The translations under genes were made by a program, and so were the position numbers. Positions 16,819-24,898 of a stretch of 57,824 nucleotides of DNA are shown one piece after another (position 1 is the first letter of the stretch; the number at the start of each line of letters is the position of its first letter). This DNA comes from JBCBEX01 sp038528235. GTDB taxonomy: Bacteria; Bacteroidota; Rhodothermia; Rhodothermales; Rubricoccaceae. The notes under the pieces were generated by a model. That model was not told where the DNA came from and did not search any database. It worked only from the letters and a program-made list of their open reading frames with translations. The stretch is taken from NCBI GenBank assembly GCA_038528235.1, contig JBCBEX010000017.1, forward strand, positions 1 to 57,824, read 5' to 3'.

Positions 16819-19221
16819 ATGACCAAGAATCACCTCCTCGTCGCTTTCCGCCGCCTGCGCCGCCGGCCCGGCACGACGGCGCTGCACGTCGGCGGCCTTG
16901 CGGTGGGCCTGCTCTGCTGCCTGCTCGCGCTGCTCTACGTCCAGGACGAGCGCGCTTTCGACCGCCACCACGAGCACGCCGAGCGCATTGTGCAACTCGC
17001 GCAGGCGCGGCAATTGGGCGACATGACCATCAACCTGATGAGCATGGACGAGGATCTCGTGGCAGCGCTCCGCTCCGACGTGCCGACCGCCGAGGCTGTG
17101 ACCGTGCTCGACGACGAGGCCGGCATTGCGCGCCGCCCCGGCGGCGAAGGCGTGACGGTGGAAGACCTCGCCTTCGCCGATAGCGCCTTCTTCGACGTGT
17201 TCACGCTCCCGCTCGTGCGTGGCGACGCAACTTCAGCGTTTCGTGGGCCCAACGAAGTCATCCTCACGGCATCGATGGCGGCACGGCTCTTCGGCGATCC
17301 CAACGCTGAGGGGACAGATCCGATGGGCCAGCCGCTGGAGGTCCAGCGCACGGGCTTCCGCATCGAGGACGACACCCCGCTGGCGCTCACGGTGGTCGGC
17401 GTCGCAGCAGACCCGCCCGCGACTTCCACGTTTGCGTACGACTTGCTCATTTCGGGCCTCACGCCGGTGACCTACCGCAGCGGCGGAAGCGGGGCGCGGC
17501 TGGCTGGCGGCGGTCCGACCTTCGTGCGGATGCGCGCCGCGGCCGACTCGGCCGCGCTCCAAGCCAGTGTGGCGGCCCTGCTCGACACCGATAAGGGCGG
17601 TTTCGGCACCTTCGCAGGGGCGCGGGCGATTCCGCTTCTCGATCTCCACCGCGAGGGGCGCGCGGGCGGCGTGCGCTTCGTCGTCCTCTTCGCCACCATC
17701 GCAGCGCTGGTGCTGCTGCTGGCGTGCATCAACTACGCCAACCTCGCGACGGCGCTCTCGCTGCGCCGCGCCACCGAGGTGGGCGTGCGTAAGGTGCTTG
17801 GCGCAGGGCGCCGCCAACTCGCAGGGCAGTTCTTCGCTGAGGCGCTGCTGCTGGCTGGCGGCGCGGCCCTCGTCGCGCTCGCCGCGCTCTCGGTGGTGCT
17901 GCCTGGCTTCAACGCGTTCCTCGGCAAGGCCATCGGCCTAAGCGCCTTCGAGCCGTGGCTGCTGGCGACCTTCGCGGCGGCCGTGCTCGGCGCGGGGCTG
18001 CTCGCCGGAGCCTACCCGGCGCTCACGCTCGCGCGTTTCCGCCCGTCCTCGGTGCTCAAGGGCGACACGGTCCGGGGTCGCGGCGGCCAGCGCATTCGCC
18101 AGGGCCTCGTGATTGTGCAGTTTGCTACGACGGCGGTGCTCCTCGGCGGAACGGCCATTGTCGCGGAGCAACTCCGGTATGCGCAAACGCGCGACCTCGG
18201 CTTCGCGGGCGACCAGACGGTCCTCTTCGACCTCAACGCGCTCGGCCTCGCCGCCGAACGGGAGGCGCTGCGCACCCAACTCGACGCCCTCACCGCCACG
18301 AGTGCGACGAGTCTCACCTCGGGCGTGCCGGGCCTCGTCAACACGATGACCACCTTCGCGCCAACCGGCCAGGACTACGGCTCCCCCGACGACATCCAGA
18401 CATGGATGATCGAGGCCGACGAAGGGCTCGCCGACGCGCTTGGGCTGCACCTCGTTGCCGGGCGCTGGCTACAGCCTGACGAGGCGGAGGACTCCGTGGT
18501 GCTCAACGAGACGGCCGCGCGCGACCTCGGGCTGATGACCGACGACCCCGAGGCTGCCCTCGGACAGGCGCTGGATGGCCGCGAGTCCCACACCGTCGTG
18601 GGTGTGCTCTCGGACTTTCACTTTGCTGACCTGCGCGACGACATCGAGCCGCTGGCTATCTTCGCCGGGGACGAGGTCGGCTACCACAGCCTGCTCGCCG
18701 TGCGGCTGGCCTCTGACGACCTGCGGAGCCACCTGGACGCGCTCGAAGCTGCATGGGCCGAGATCGCCCCTGGCACCCCGTTCGCGCCGCAGTTCCTCGA
18801 CGACCGCTTCGCCGAGCAGCTCGCCGACGACCGTACGCTAGCCGGGCTCGTCGGGGGCGTGGCGAGCGTGGCCGTGCTGCTCGCGCTCTTCGGGCTGCTA
18901 GGCCTCTCCGCCTACGCCGCCGAGCAGCGCACCAAAGAGATCGGCGTGCGCAAGGTGCTTGGCGCACGCGTGGGCCACCTCGTCGGACTGCTCGCGCGCG
19001 ACTTCGTGGCGCTCGTCGGCATTGCGCTCGTGGTGGCCGTGCCCGTCGTGGTGCTGCTCGCCCGCCGCTGGCTCGACGACTTCGCCTACCCGGCCCCTGT
19101 GCGCGCGGAGGTCTTCGTAGCCCTTGCCATCGCCATGCTCCTCATCGCTGCGGCGACGGTGAGCGTCCACGCGCTCCGCGCCGCCACCGCCGACCCGGTC
19201 CGTACGCTCCGTCACGAGTAA
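16819..19221 (+). CDS. FtsX/MacB-like ABC transporter permease 6
   Basis: This 800-aa paralogue starts MTKNHLLVAFRRLRRRPGTT and belongs, with permease 7, to a distinct sub-branch. That branch carries TALHVGGLAVGLLCC in the first helix, has lost the DIHLHS motif (here LLDLHREGRAGG), and has NYANLATALSLRRATEVGVR in the first FtsX module. The C-terminal module contains TKEIGVRKVLGAR and the protein ends DPVRTLRHE. Only 22 bp separate it from permease 7, so translation of the two is probably closely linked. The substrate is unknown. Confidence 0.93.
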   Translation: MTKNHLLVAFRRLRRRPGTTALHVGGLAVGLLCCLLALLYVQDERAFDRHHEHAERIVQLAQARQLGDMTINLMSMDEDLVAALRSDVPTAEAVTVLDDEAGIARRPGGEGVTVEDLAFADSAFFDVFTLPLVRGDATSAFRGPNEVILTASMAARLFGDPNAEGTDPMGQPLEVQRTGFRIEDDTPLALTVVGVAADPPATSTFAYDLLISGLTPVTYRSGGSGARLAGGGPTFVRMRAAADSAALQASVAALLDTDKGGFGTFAGARAIPLLDLHREGRAGGVRFVVLFATIAALVLLLACINYANLATALSLRRATEVGVRKVLGAGRRQLAGQFFAEALLLAGGAALVALAALSVVLPGFNAFLGKAIGLSAFEPWLLATFAAAVLGAGLLAGAYPALTLARFRPSSVLKGDTVRGRGGQRIRQGLVIVQFATTAVLLGGTAIVAEQLRYAQTRDLGFAGDQTVLFDLNALGLAAEREALRTQLDALTATSATSLTSGVPGLVNTMTTFAPTGQDYGSPDDIQTWMIEADEGLADALGLHLVAGRWLQPDEAEDSVVLNETAARDLGLMTDDPEAALGQALDGRESHTVVGVLSDFHFADLRDDIEPLAIFAGDEVGYHSLLAVRLASDDLRSHLDALEAAWAEIAPGTPFAPQFLDDRFAEQLADDRTLAGLVGGVASVAVLLALFGLLGLSAYAAEQRTKEIGVRKVLGARVGHLVGLLARDFVALVGIALVVAVPVVVLLARRWLDDFAYPAPVRAEVFVALAIAMLLIAAATVSVHALRAATADPVRTLRHE

Positions 19222-19243
19222 CCACTTCGATTTCCGAAGGCCC

Positions 19244-21649
19244 ATGCTCCAGAACTACTTCCTCGTAGCGCTCCGCCGTCTTCGCCGGCGCCCGGGCACG
19301 ACGGCGCTCCACGTCGGCGGCTTGGCCATCGGGCTGCTCTGCTGCTTCCTGGCGCTGCTCTACGTACTCGACGAGCGGGCCTATGACCGCCACCACGAGC
19401 ACGCCGAGCAGGTGGTCCGCCTAGGCGAGCAGGTTCGCGTCGGCGACATGACGATCAACGCGACCAACACCGACACGGCAACCTTGGACGCGATCCGCCT
19501 GGGTCTTCCCGGTGTCGAGGCCGCGACCGTGTGGGAATGGGACGGGACTGCCCTCGCCAGGCACACCGGCGCAGAGGCTGTCAAGATCGAGCACCTCGTC
19601 TTCGCGGACGCGTCGCTCTTCGACGTCCTGACCGTCCCGGTGGCCCGAGGGGTTCCTGCCCTGGCTGAGCCAGGAGCGGCGCTCATCACCGAGTCGCTCG
19701 CGGCAACGCTTTTCGGCACGGCAGAGCCGATCGGGCAAACGATCGACGTGACGCGGACAGGGTACATGACCCGACAACTCGACGAGGTGACGCCCCTCTC
19801 CATCACCATCTCGGGCCTCCTCGCCGATCCGCCTGCAACCTCGTCCCTCGACTACGAGCTCATCGTAGCGGGGACAACGCCCATCGAGACGCACGACGGC
19901 GTGGTGGCAGCCCTCGGTGAGGGTGGCGAAACCTACCTGCGCCTGTCTGCCATGGCTGACACGACGGCCCTAGTCGCCCTCTTGGAGCAGCGCGCCGAGA
20001 CGGAGCCGCGCCAGTTTGGGGAGTTCGTGGGCGTGTTTCTGACCCCGCTCCTTCAGATGCACTATGGCGACCAGCTCGGCGGCGTCGAGGCGCTTCGCCT
20101 CTTTGCGACGCTGGCGGCCCTTGTGGTCCTGCTGGCGTGCATCAACTACGCCAATCTCGCCACGGCCTTGGCTGTCCGACGAGCCACCGAGGTTGGCGTC
20201 CGCAAGGTGCTCGGCGCCGGACGACGGCAGCTTGCCGGGCACTTCTATGCCGAGTCGCTCCTCCTCGCTGCGACGGCCGGGGTAGTCGCGCTCGCCCTGG
20301 CAGCGGCGGTTCTTCCCCTCTTCAATGCCTTCACAGGCAAAGCCATCACTCTGGGCAGCCTCGGGCTGACGGGTGCTGGCATACTGGGCGGCGTCGTAGT
20401 CGGGACGGGCCTGATCGCGGGGGCCTACCCGGCGGTCACGCTGGCTCGCTTCCGCGCGGCGGTTGTGCTCAAGGGCGAACGTCTGCACGGCCGCGGAGGG
20501 CGCCGCATCCGCCAAGCGCTCGTCGTGGTGCAGTTCGCCACGACGTCCGTGCTCCTCGCAGGGGCCGTGCTGGTCGTCGAGCAACTCCGCTACGCGCAGA
20601 CGCGCGACCTCGGCTTCCGCGGCGACCAGACCGTCGTGTTTGACTTAGACGCGCTCGGGATGGCGAGGCAGCGCAACGTGCTGCGCGACGCGATGACCCC
20701 GTTGACCTCCGTCCAGGCCGTGAGCGTGGCCTCTGGCCTCCCCGGCGACGTGGCCGCGCTGGCACTCTACTCGCCCCTCGACACCGTTGGGGATCGCTCG
20801 GACGACGCGCAAGCCTGGACCATCTCGACGGACGCGGCCTACCTCGAAGCCATAGGCTTGAGCTTGAGCGCGGGCCGCTGGCTGCGCCCTGGCGAGGAGG
20901 GCAACGTGACCATCCTCAACGAGCGGGCCGCGCGCGACCTCGGGCTGATGACCGACGACCCCGCCACCGCAATCGGCCAGCAGATCAGCCGCTCCCACGC
21001 CAAGGACACCGGCATCGAGGTGATCGGCGTAGTAGCGGACTTCCACTTCGCGAGCCTACGCCGCGAGATCTCAGCGCTCAGCTTCGTGCCGCTCGCCGAC
21101 GGTATTCCTTTCAAGTCGCTCCTCGCTGTGCGCCTCGCCGCTGACGACCTTCAGGGCGGCCTCGCTGCCGTGGAGGCTGTCTGGGACGAAGCCTCGGGCG
21201 GAGTCCCCTTCGTGCCGCAGTTTCTCGACGCCGCGTTTGCCGAGGAGTATGCCGAGGACCGCACGCTCGCTGGGCTCGTCGGGGGCATTGCTCTCGTGAC
21301 GGTGCTGCTCGCGCTCTTCGGGCTGCTGGGGCTGAGCGCGTATGCCGCCGAGCAACGGCGCAAAGAGGTCGGGGTGCGCAAGGTGCTCGGCGCGCGCGTG
21401 AGCCACCTCGTCGGGCTGCTCGCGCGCGACTTCGTGGCGCTCGTTGGGCTTGCGCTCGTCGTGGCCGTGCCCATTGTGGTCATGCTCGCGCAGCGCTGGC
21501 TCGACGACTTCGCCTATCCTGCCCCCATCCGCCCTGAGGTCTTCGCCAGCCTAGCCCTCGGGATGCTGGTGTTCACGGCGGCGCTGGTCAGTCTGCACGC
21601 GCTGCGCACGGCCGCCGCCGACCCCGTCCATGCGCTGCGCCACGAGTAG
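19244..21649 (+). CDS. FtsX/MacB-like ABC transporter permease 7
   Basis: This 801-aa protein starts MLQNYFLVALRRLRRRPGTT and is very close to permease 6 along its length. The shared stretches include TALHVGGLAIGLLCC, RATEVGVRKVLGAGRRQLAG, RNLGF-type second periplasmic features and LFGLLGLSAYAAEQRRKEVG. The pair therefore looks like a recent tandem duplication. It ends DPVHALRHE. Codon use is slightly less GC-rich than in permease 6. The stop at 21649 is followed after 25 bp by the remnant of another copy. Confidence 0.93.
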   Translation: MLQNYFLVALRRLRRRPGTTALHVGGLAIGLLCCFLALLYVLDERAYDRHHEHAEQVVRLGEQVRVGDMTINATNTDTATLDAIRLGLPGVEAATVWEWDGTALARHTGAEAVKIEHLVFADASLFDVLTVPVARGVPALAEPGAALITESLAATLFGTAEPIGQTIDVTRTGYMTRQLDEVTPLSITISGLLADPPATSSLDYELIVAGTTPIETHDGVVAALGEGGETYLRLSAMADTTALVALLEQRAETEPRQFGEFVGVFLTPLLQMHYGDQLGGVEALRLFATLAALVVLLACINYANLATALAVRRATEVGVRKVLGAGRRQLAGHFYAESLLLAATAGVVALALAAAVLPLFNAFTGKAITLGSLGLTGAGILGGVVVGTGLIAGAYPAVTLARFRAAVVLKGERLHGRGGRRIRQALVVVQFATTSVLLAGAVLVVEQLRYAQTRDLGFRGDQTVVFDLDALGMARQRNVLRDAMTPLTSVQAVSVASGLPGDVAALALYSPLDTVGDRSDDAQAWTISTDAAYLEAIGLSLSAGRWLRPGEEGNVTILNERAARDLGLMTDDPATAIGQQISRSHAKDTGIEVIGVVADFHFASLRREISALSFVPLADGIPFKSLLAVRLAADDLQGGLAAVEAVWDEASGGVPFVPQFLDAAFAEEYAEDRTLAGLVGGIALVTVLLALFGLLGLSAYAAEQRRKEVGVRKVLGARVSHLVGLLARDFVALVGLALVVAVPIVVMLAQRWLDDFAYPAPIRPEVFASLALGMLVFTAALVSLHALRTAAADPVHALRHE

Positions 21650-21674
21650 GCAATCCGCGACACCCAGCGAACCC

Positions 21675-21824
21675 ATGCTCCAGAACTACTTCCTCGTCAC
21701 GCTCTGTGTCCCACTCCATAGCCACCGCCGCCAGCCTGGCTACGCGGCCACCTACATACTGGGATTGGCGGTCGGTCTCGGGCGCCGACGACCCCGTCTA
21801 GATCCATTCGCTACGCTATGATTC
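21675..21824 (+). pseudogene. Collapsed permease remnant (N and C termini joined)
   Basis: ATG 21675 opens MLQNYFLVTL, identical in its first eight residues to permease 7, followed by RRQPGYAATYILGLAVGLG, the family's first-helix region. The sequence then jumps to GCCGACGACCCCGTC, an inserted TAGATC, and CATTCGCTACGCTATGA. In the shifted frame this reads ADDPV, a stop and Ile, then HSLRYD, matching the permease C terminus (permease 7 ends AADPVHALRHE). About 2.2 kb of a permease gene therefore appear to have been deleted, leaving a 150-bp scar. The 48-codon frame ending at 21821 is unlikely to be functional. Confidence 0.75.
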
Positions 21825-21867
21825 CTCCCGTGCCCTCCGTTTTTCTCCACTGCCCTTGATTTCTGCC

Positions 21868-22308
21868 ATGCGCCTTCTCCTCCTGCTCTCGCTGCTCCTC
21901 GCTCCGCTGGTGTTCGCTCCGCCGTCGTCCGCTCAGGACATGGTCGCCCAGGCCGACTTCGACGGGGTGCGCGCCGCGCTCGACCTCTACCTCCAGGGCC
22001 ATGCCACGGGCAACGGCGACTTCATGCGCGAGGCGTTCCACGAAGACGCCAAGCTGTTCTGGATCGTCGATGGCGAGGTGCGCCAGCGTACCGCGACCGA
22101 GTTCGCCGCCGCCTTCCGGGGGGAGCCCGCCCCCGACGAGGCCGAGCGCGAGCGTCGCATCGTGAGCATCGAGGTCACCGGCAACGCGGCCATCGGCGTG
22201 ATCGAGCTCGACTACCCGACCGTCAAGTTCGTCGACTACATGTCGCTGCTGCGCGTCGGCGACCGCTGGCTGATCGTGAACAAGTCGTTTCAGCGGATTC
22301 CGAAGTGA
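21868..22308 (+). CDS. Exported NTF2-like / lumazine-binding-like small protein
   Basis: The 146-aa product has a signal peptide (MRLLLLLSLLLAPLVF through SSAQ) and a single domain of about 120 residues. Its pattern (ALDLYLQGHATGNGDFMREAFHEDAKLFW ... VDYMSLLRVGDRWLIVNKSF, shown in part) is that of the SnoaL/NTF2-like superfamily annotated as putative lumazine-binding (PF12893). Members bind small molecules in a cone-shaped pocket, often without known catalysis. ATG 21868 was preferred over a TTG at 21856 because it begins directly at the signal peptide. It lies between the permease remnant and permease 8, in the same direction, so it may provide a periplasmic accessory factor. The link is inferred from position only. 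Confidence 0.82.
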   Translation: MRLLLLLSLLLAPLVFAPPSSAQDMVAQADFDGVRAALDLYLQGHATGNGDFMREAFHEDAKLFWIVDGEVRQRTATEFAAAFRGEPAPDEAERERRIVSIEVTGNAAIGVIELDYPTVKFVDYMSLLRVGDRWLIVNKSFQRIPK

Positions 22309-22369
22309 GGTCGCACGTCAGAGGCGTTGCCTCCGCTGACCTTCCACCTCCGACCTAAAACTCGTGACC
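22309..22369. repeat. Intergenic stem-loop of the GACCTRCGACC family (diverged)
   Basis: AGGTCGCACGTCAGAGG (22311-22327) can pair with CCTTCCACCTCCGACCT downstream, and an inner AGAGGCGTTGCCTC hairpin is visible. It fills the gap before permease 8, like the other members of this family, but is more diverged. Confidence 0.5.
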
Positions 22370-22370
22370 C

Positions 22371-24812
22371 ATGCTTAAGAACCTCCTGACCATCGCCCTG
22401 CGCGCCTTCGCCAAGGAGCGTACGACGTCGCTGCTCAACGCCGGAGGGCTTGCCCTCGGGCTGGGGTGCGTGTTCCTGATCGCGCTCTTCGTGCGGCACG
22501 AGCAGAGCTACGACCGCTTTCACGAGCAGGCCGATCAGATCTACCGCGTGACGGAGTTCTACGAGGAGAACGGGGTGATGCAGGAGCAGTCGGCTGCCGT
22601 GCCGTGGCCGGTCGGCCCGACCATGCAGGCCGACATCGCGGGTGTGACGGCGGTGCGGTTCTACCAGACGTGGCAGAAGACGCCGCTGCTGGCCTACGAG
22701 CCGGATGCACCCGGCCAGGCTCCGCGCCGGTTCTACGAGGAGCGCCTCTTCTTCACCGACCCGACGGTCTTCGAGGTCTTCGACGGCTTCACCCTCCTTC
22801 GCGGCGATCCCGACCGAGCGCTCGCCGAGCCCCAGACCATCGTGCTCTCGGAGGCGACCGCGCGGAAATACTTCGACGAAGCGGACCCTCTCGGACGCAC
22901 CCTCGTCTTCGAGGACACGCTCGCCTTTACCGTCACCGGCATTCTCGCTGACACGCCTGCGAACGCCCACTTCCAGATCGACGCGCTCGCCTCGGTCCTG
23001 CAGACCGGGGCCATCTTTGCTGCGACCGGCAACCAACTGGGCTTCGAGGGCTGGTACTGGAACCCCGTTCACACCTACGTCCGCCTCGACGCGGGCGTGG
23101 ACGCCGCGGCGATCGAGCGCGATGTGCTTCCTGGCTTCGTGGACCAGTACTTCCCCGAGGTGCTGCTGGGGGGCCTCACGTTGAGCCTGCAGCCGCTCAC
23201 CGACCTCCGGCTCCGCCGCGACCCACGCTTCCGCGAACTCTACCAGGAGATCGGCCCCGTCGGCAGTTCGGAGACCGTGCGGCTCTTCGGTTGGATTGCC
23301 GTGTTTGTGCTGCTGCTCGCGGTGGTGAACTATACCAACCTCGCTACCGCCCGCTCAATGCTGCGGGCCAAGGAGGTGGGCGTGCGCCGCACGCTTGGGG
23401 CGGGCCGGAAGGCGCTCACGGGGCAGTTTCTCGCGGAGGCCCTCCTGGCAAGCGCGGTGGCCGGCGGCCTTGGCCTCGTGCTTGCGACCATCGCGCGGCC
23501 CGGCTTCGAGCGAATCGTTGGCGCGCCCGTACCGCAGGTCGGCTTGCTTGATCCGGTGTTCCTGGCGTTCGCCGCCGCGCTGGTCGTCGGGACCGGGTTG
23601 CTGGCGGGGCTCTACCCCGCGTTCGTGCTGAGCAGCTTCCGCCCTGCCGACGTGCTGCTCGGCAAGGGCAGCCGAGGCGCGGGGGGCGCGGCGTGGCTGC
23701 GGCGCGGGCTCGTCGTCGGGCAGTTTGCCGTCACCATCGCGCTCCTCGCCGGGGCCGCCGTGGTCGTGCAGCAGCTTCGGTTCCTGCAGACTAAAGACCT
23801 CGGCTTCGAGCAGGAGCAGATCGTGATGATTCCGATCCGCGGCACCACGGTCAAGGACGACTGGGGGCAGTTCAAGGACGCCCTCCGTGAGGTCCCGGGC
23901 GTGGTAAACGCCTCCGCGGTCTCCGATATGGTTGGCGCCGACGCGCCGATCCGCGGCTTCGGCACGCCCAACGGCTCCACGGACGACGCCGACGTCGTGC
24001 AGGTGCCCGGCCTCTTCGTCGATCCCGACTTCGCGGAGACGTTCGATGTCACCATCGTCGAGGGGCGCGACCTTGCCTCGGACGACGAGGGGCGCCCCGA
24101 CACCAACCGGCTGCTCATCAACGAGACGCTCGCCCGCGACCTAGGCTTCCTCGGCAACGTGGCGGCCGGCCACACCCTGGCCGACGACGAGATCGTGGGT
24201 GTGGTCGCCGACTTCCAAATGGAGGGGCTCCGGCGGGCACAGCGGCCCCTCGTCGTGAAGGTGGAGCCATGGTGGTATGCGTTCGCCGCCGTGCGCCTCG
24301 CGCCGGGCGACGCCCGGGCCACGATGGCCTCCGTCGAGGAGCTGTGGCGGCGCTACGAGCCCGTCCGTCCGATGAGCTACACCTTCCTCGACGAGAACCT
24401 CGACGCGCTCTACCAGACCGAGGCGCGGCTGGCGACGGCCGTGGGGGCGTTCGCGGCGCTTGCGCTCGTGGTAGCCTGCCTCGGGCTCTTCGGCCTCGCG
24501 ACGTTCACGATCCAGCGCCGGACGAGGGAGATCGGCGTGCGCAAGGTGCTCGGCGCGTCCGTACCGGGGCTCGTGCGGCTGCTCGCGCGGGACTTCGTGG
24601 TGCTCGTAGCCGTGGCGTTTGTGGTCGCGGCGCCGGTGGCCTGGTTCGGGCTCCATGCCTGGCTCGACAGCTTCGCCTACCGCGTGCCGCTCTCGGCAGC
24701 ACCACTCCTTGCGGCGGGGGTGCTCGCGCTCACGATTGCGCTGGGAACGGTCGGCGTGCAGGCGTGGCGGGCAGCCGCGTCAGACCCGGTGAAGGCGCTG
24801 CGGACGGAGTAG
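22371..24812 (+). CDS. FtsX/MacB-like ABC transporter permease 8
   Basis: This 813-aa paralogue starts MLKNLLTIALRAFAKERTTS. The first periplasmic domain ends LTDLRLRRDPRFRELYQE instead of DIHLHS. The first FtsX module contains AKEVGVRRTLGAGRKAL, the second contains TREIGVRKVLGAS, and the protein ends DPVKALRTE. It is the last permease of the array and has no sigma-54 type promoter directly in front, so it depends on upstream transcription or on a promoter I cannot recognise. The substrate is unknown. Confidence 0.92.
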   Translation: MLKNLLTIALRAFAKERTTSLLNAGGLALGLGCVFLIALFVRHEQSYDRFHEQADQIYRVTEFYEENGVMQEQSAAVPWPVGPTMQADIAGVTAVRFYQTWQKTPLLAYEPDAPGQAPRRFYEERLFFTDPTVFEVFDGFTLLRGDPDRALAEPQTIVLSEATARKYFDEADPLGRTLVFEDTLAFTVTGILADTPANAHFQIDALASVLQTGAIFAATGNQLGFEGWYWNPVHTYVRLDAGVDAAAIERDVLPGFVDQYFPEVLLGGLTLSLQPLTDLRLRRDPRFRELYQEIGPVGSSETVRLFGWIAVFVLLLAVVNYTNLATARSMLRAKEVGVRRTLGAGRKALTGQFLAEALLASAVAGGLGLVLATIARPGFERIVGAPVPQVGLLDPVFLAFAAALVVGTGLLAGLYPAFVLSSFRPADVLLGKGSRGAGGAAWLRRGLVVGQFAVTIALLAGAAVVVQQLRFLQTKDLGFEQEQIVMIPIRGTTVKDDWGQFKDALREVPGVVNASAVSDMVGADAPIRGFGTPNGSTDDADVVQVPGLFVDPDFAETFDVTIVEGRDLASDDEGRPDTNRLLINETLARDLGFLGNVAAGHTLADDEIVGVVADFQMEGLRRAQRPLVVKVEPWWYAFAAVRLAPGDARATMASVEELWRRYEPVRPMSYTFLDENLDALYQTEARLATAVGAFAALALVVACLGLFGLATFTIQRRTREIGVRKVLGASVPGLVRLLARDFVVLVAVAFVVAAPVAWFGLHAWLDSFAYRVPLSAAPLLAAGVLALTIALGTVGVQAWRAAASDPVKALRTE

Positions 24813-24898
24813 GACGTGGCGTCCGAGCATACGCGACCGTGTGCCCCAACGCGACGCGTATGTTGGCAGCGTCCTCACCTCATGCTGCCCGTCGCCCC

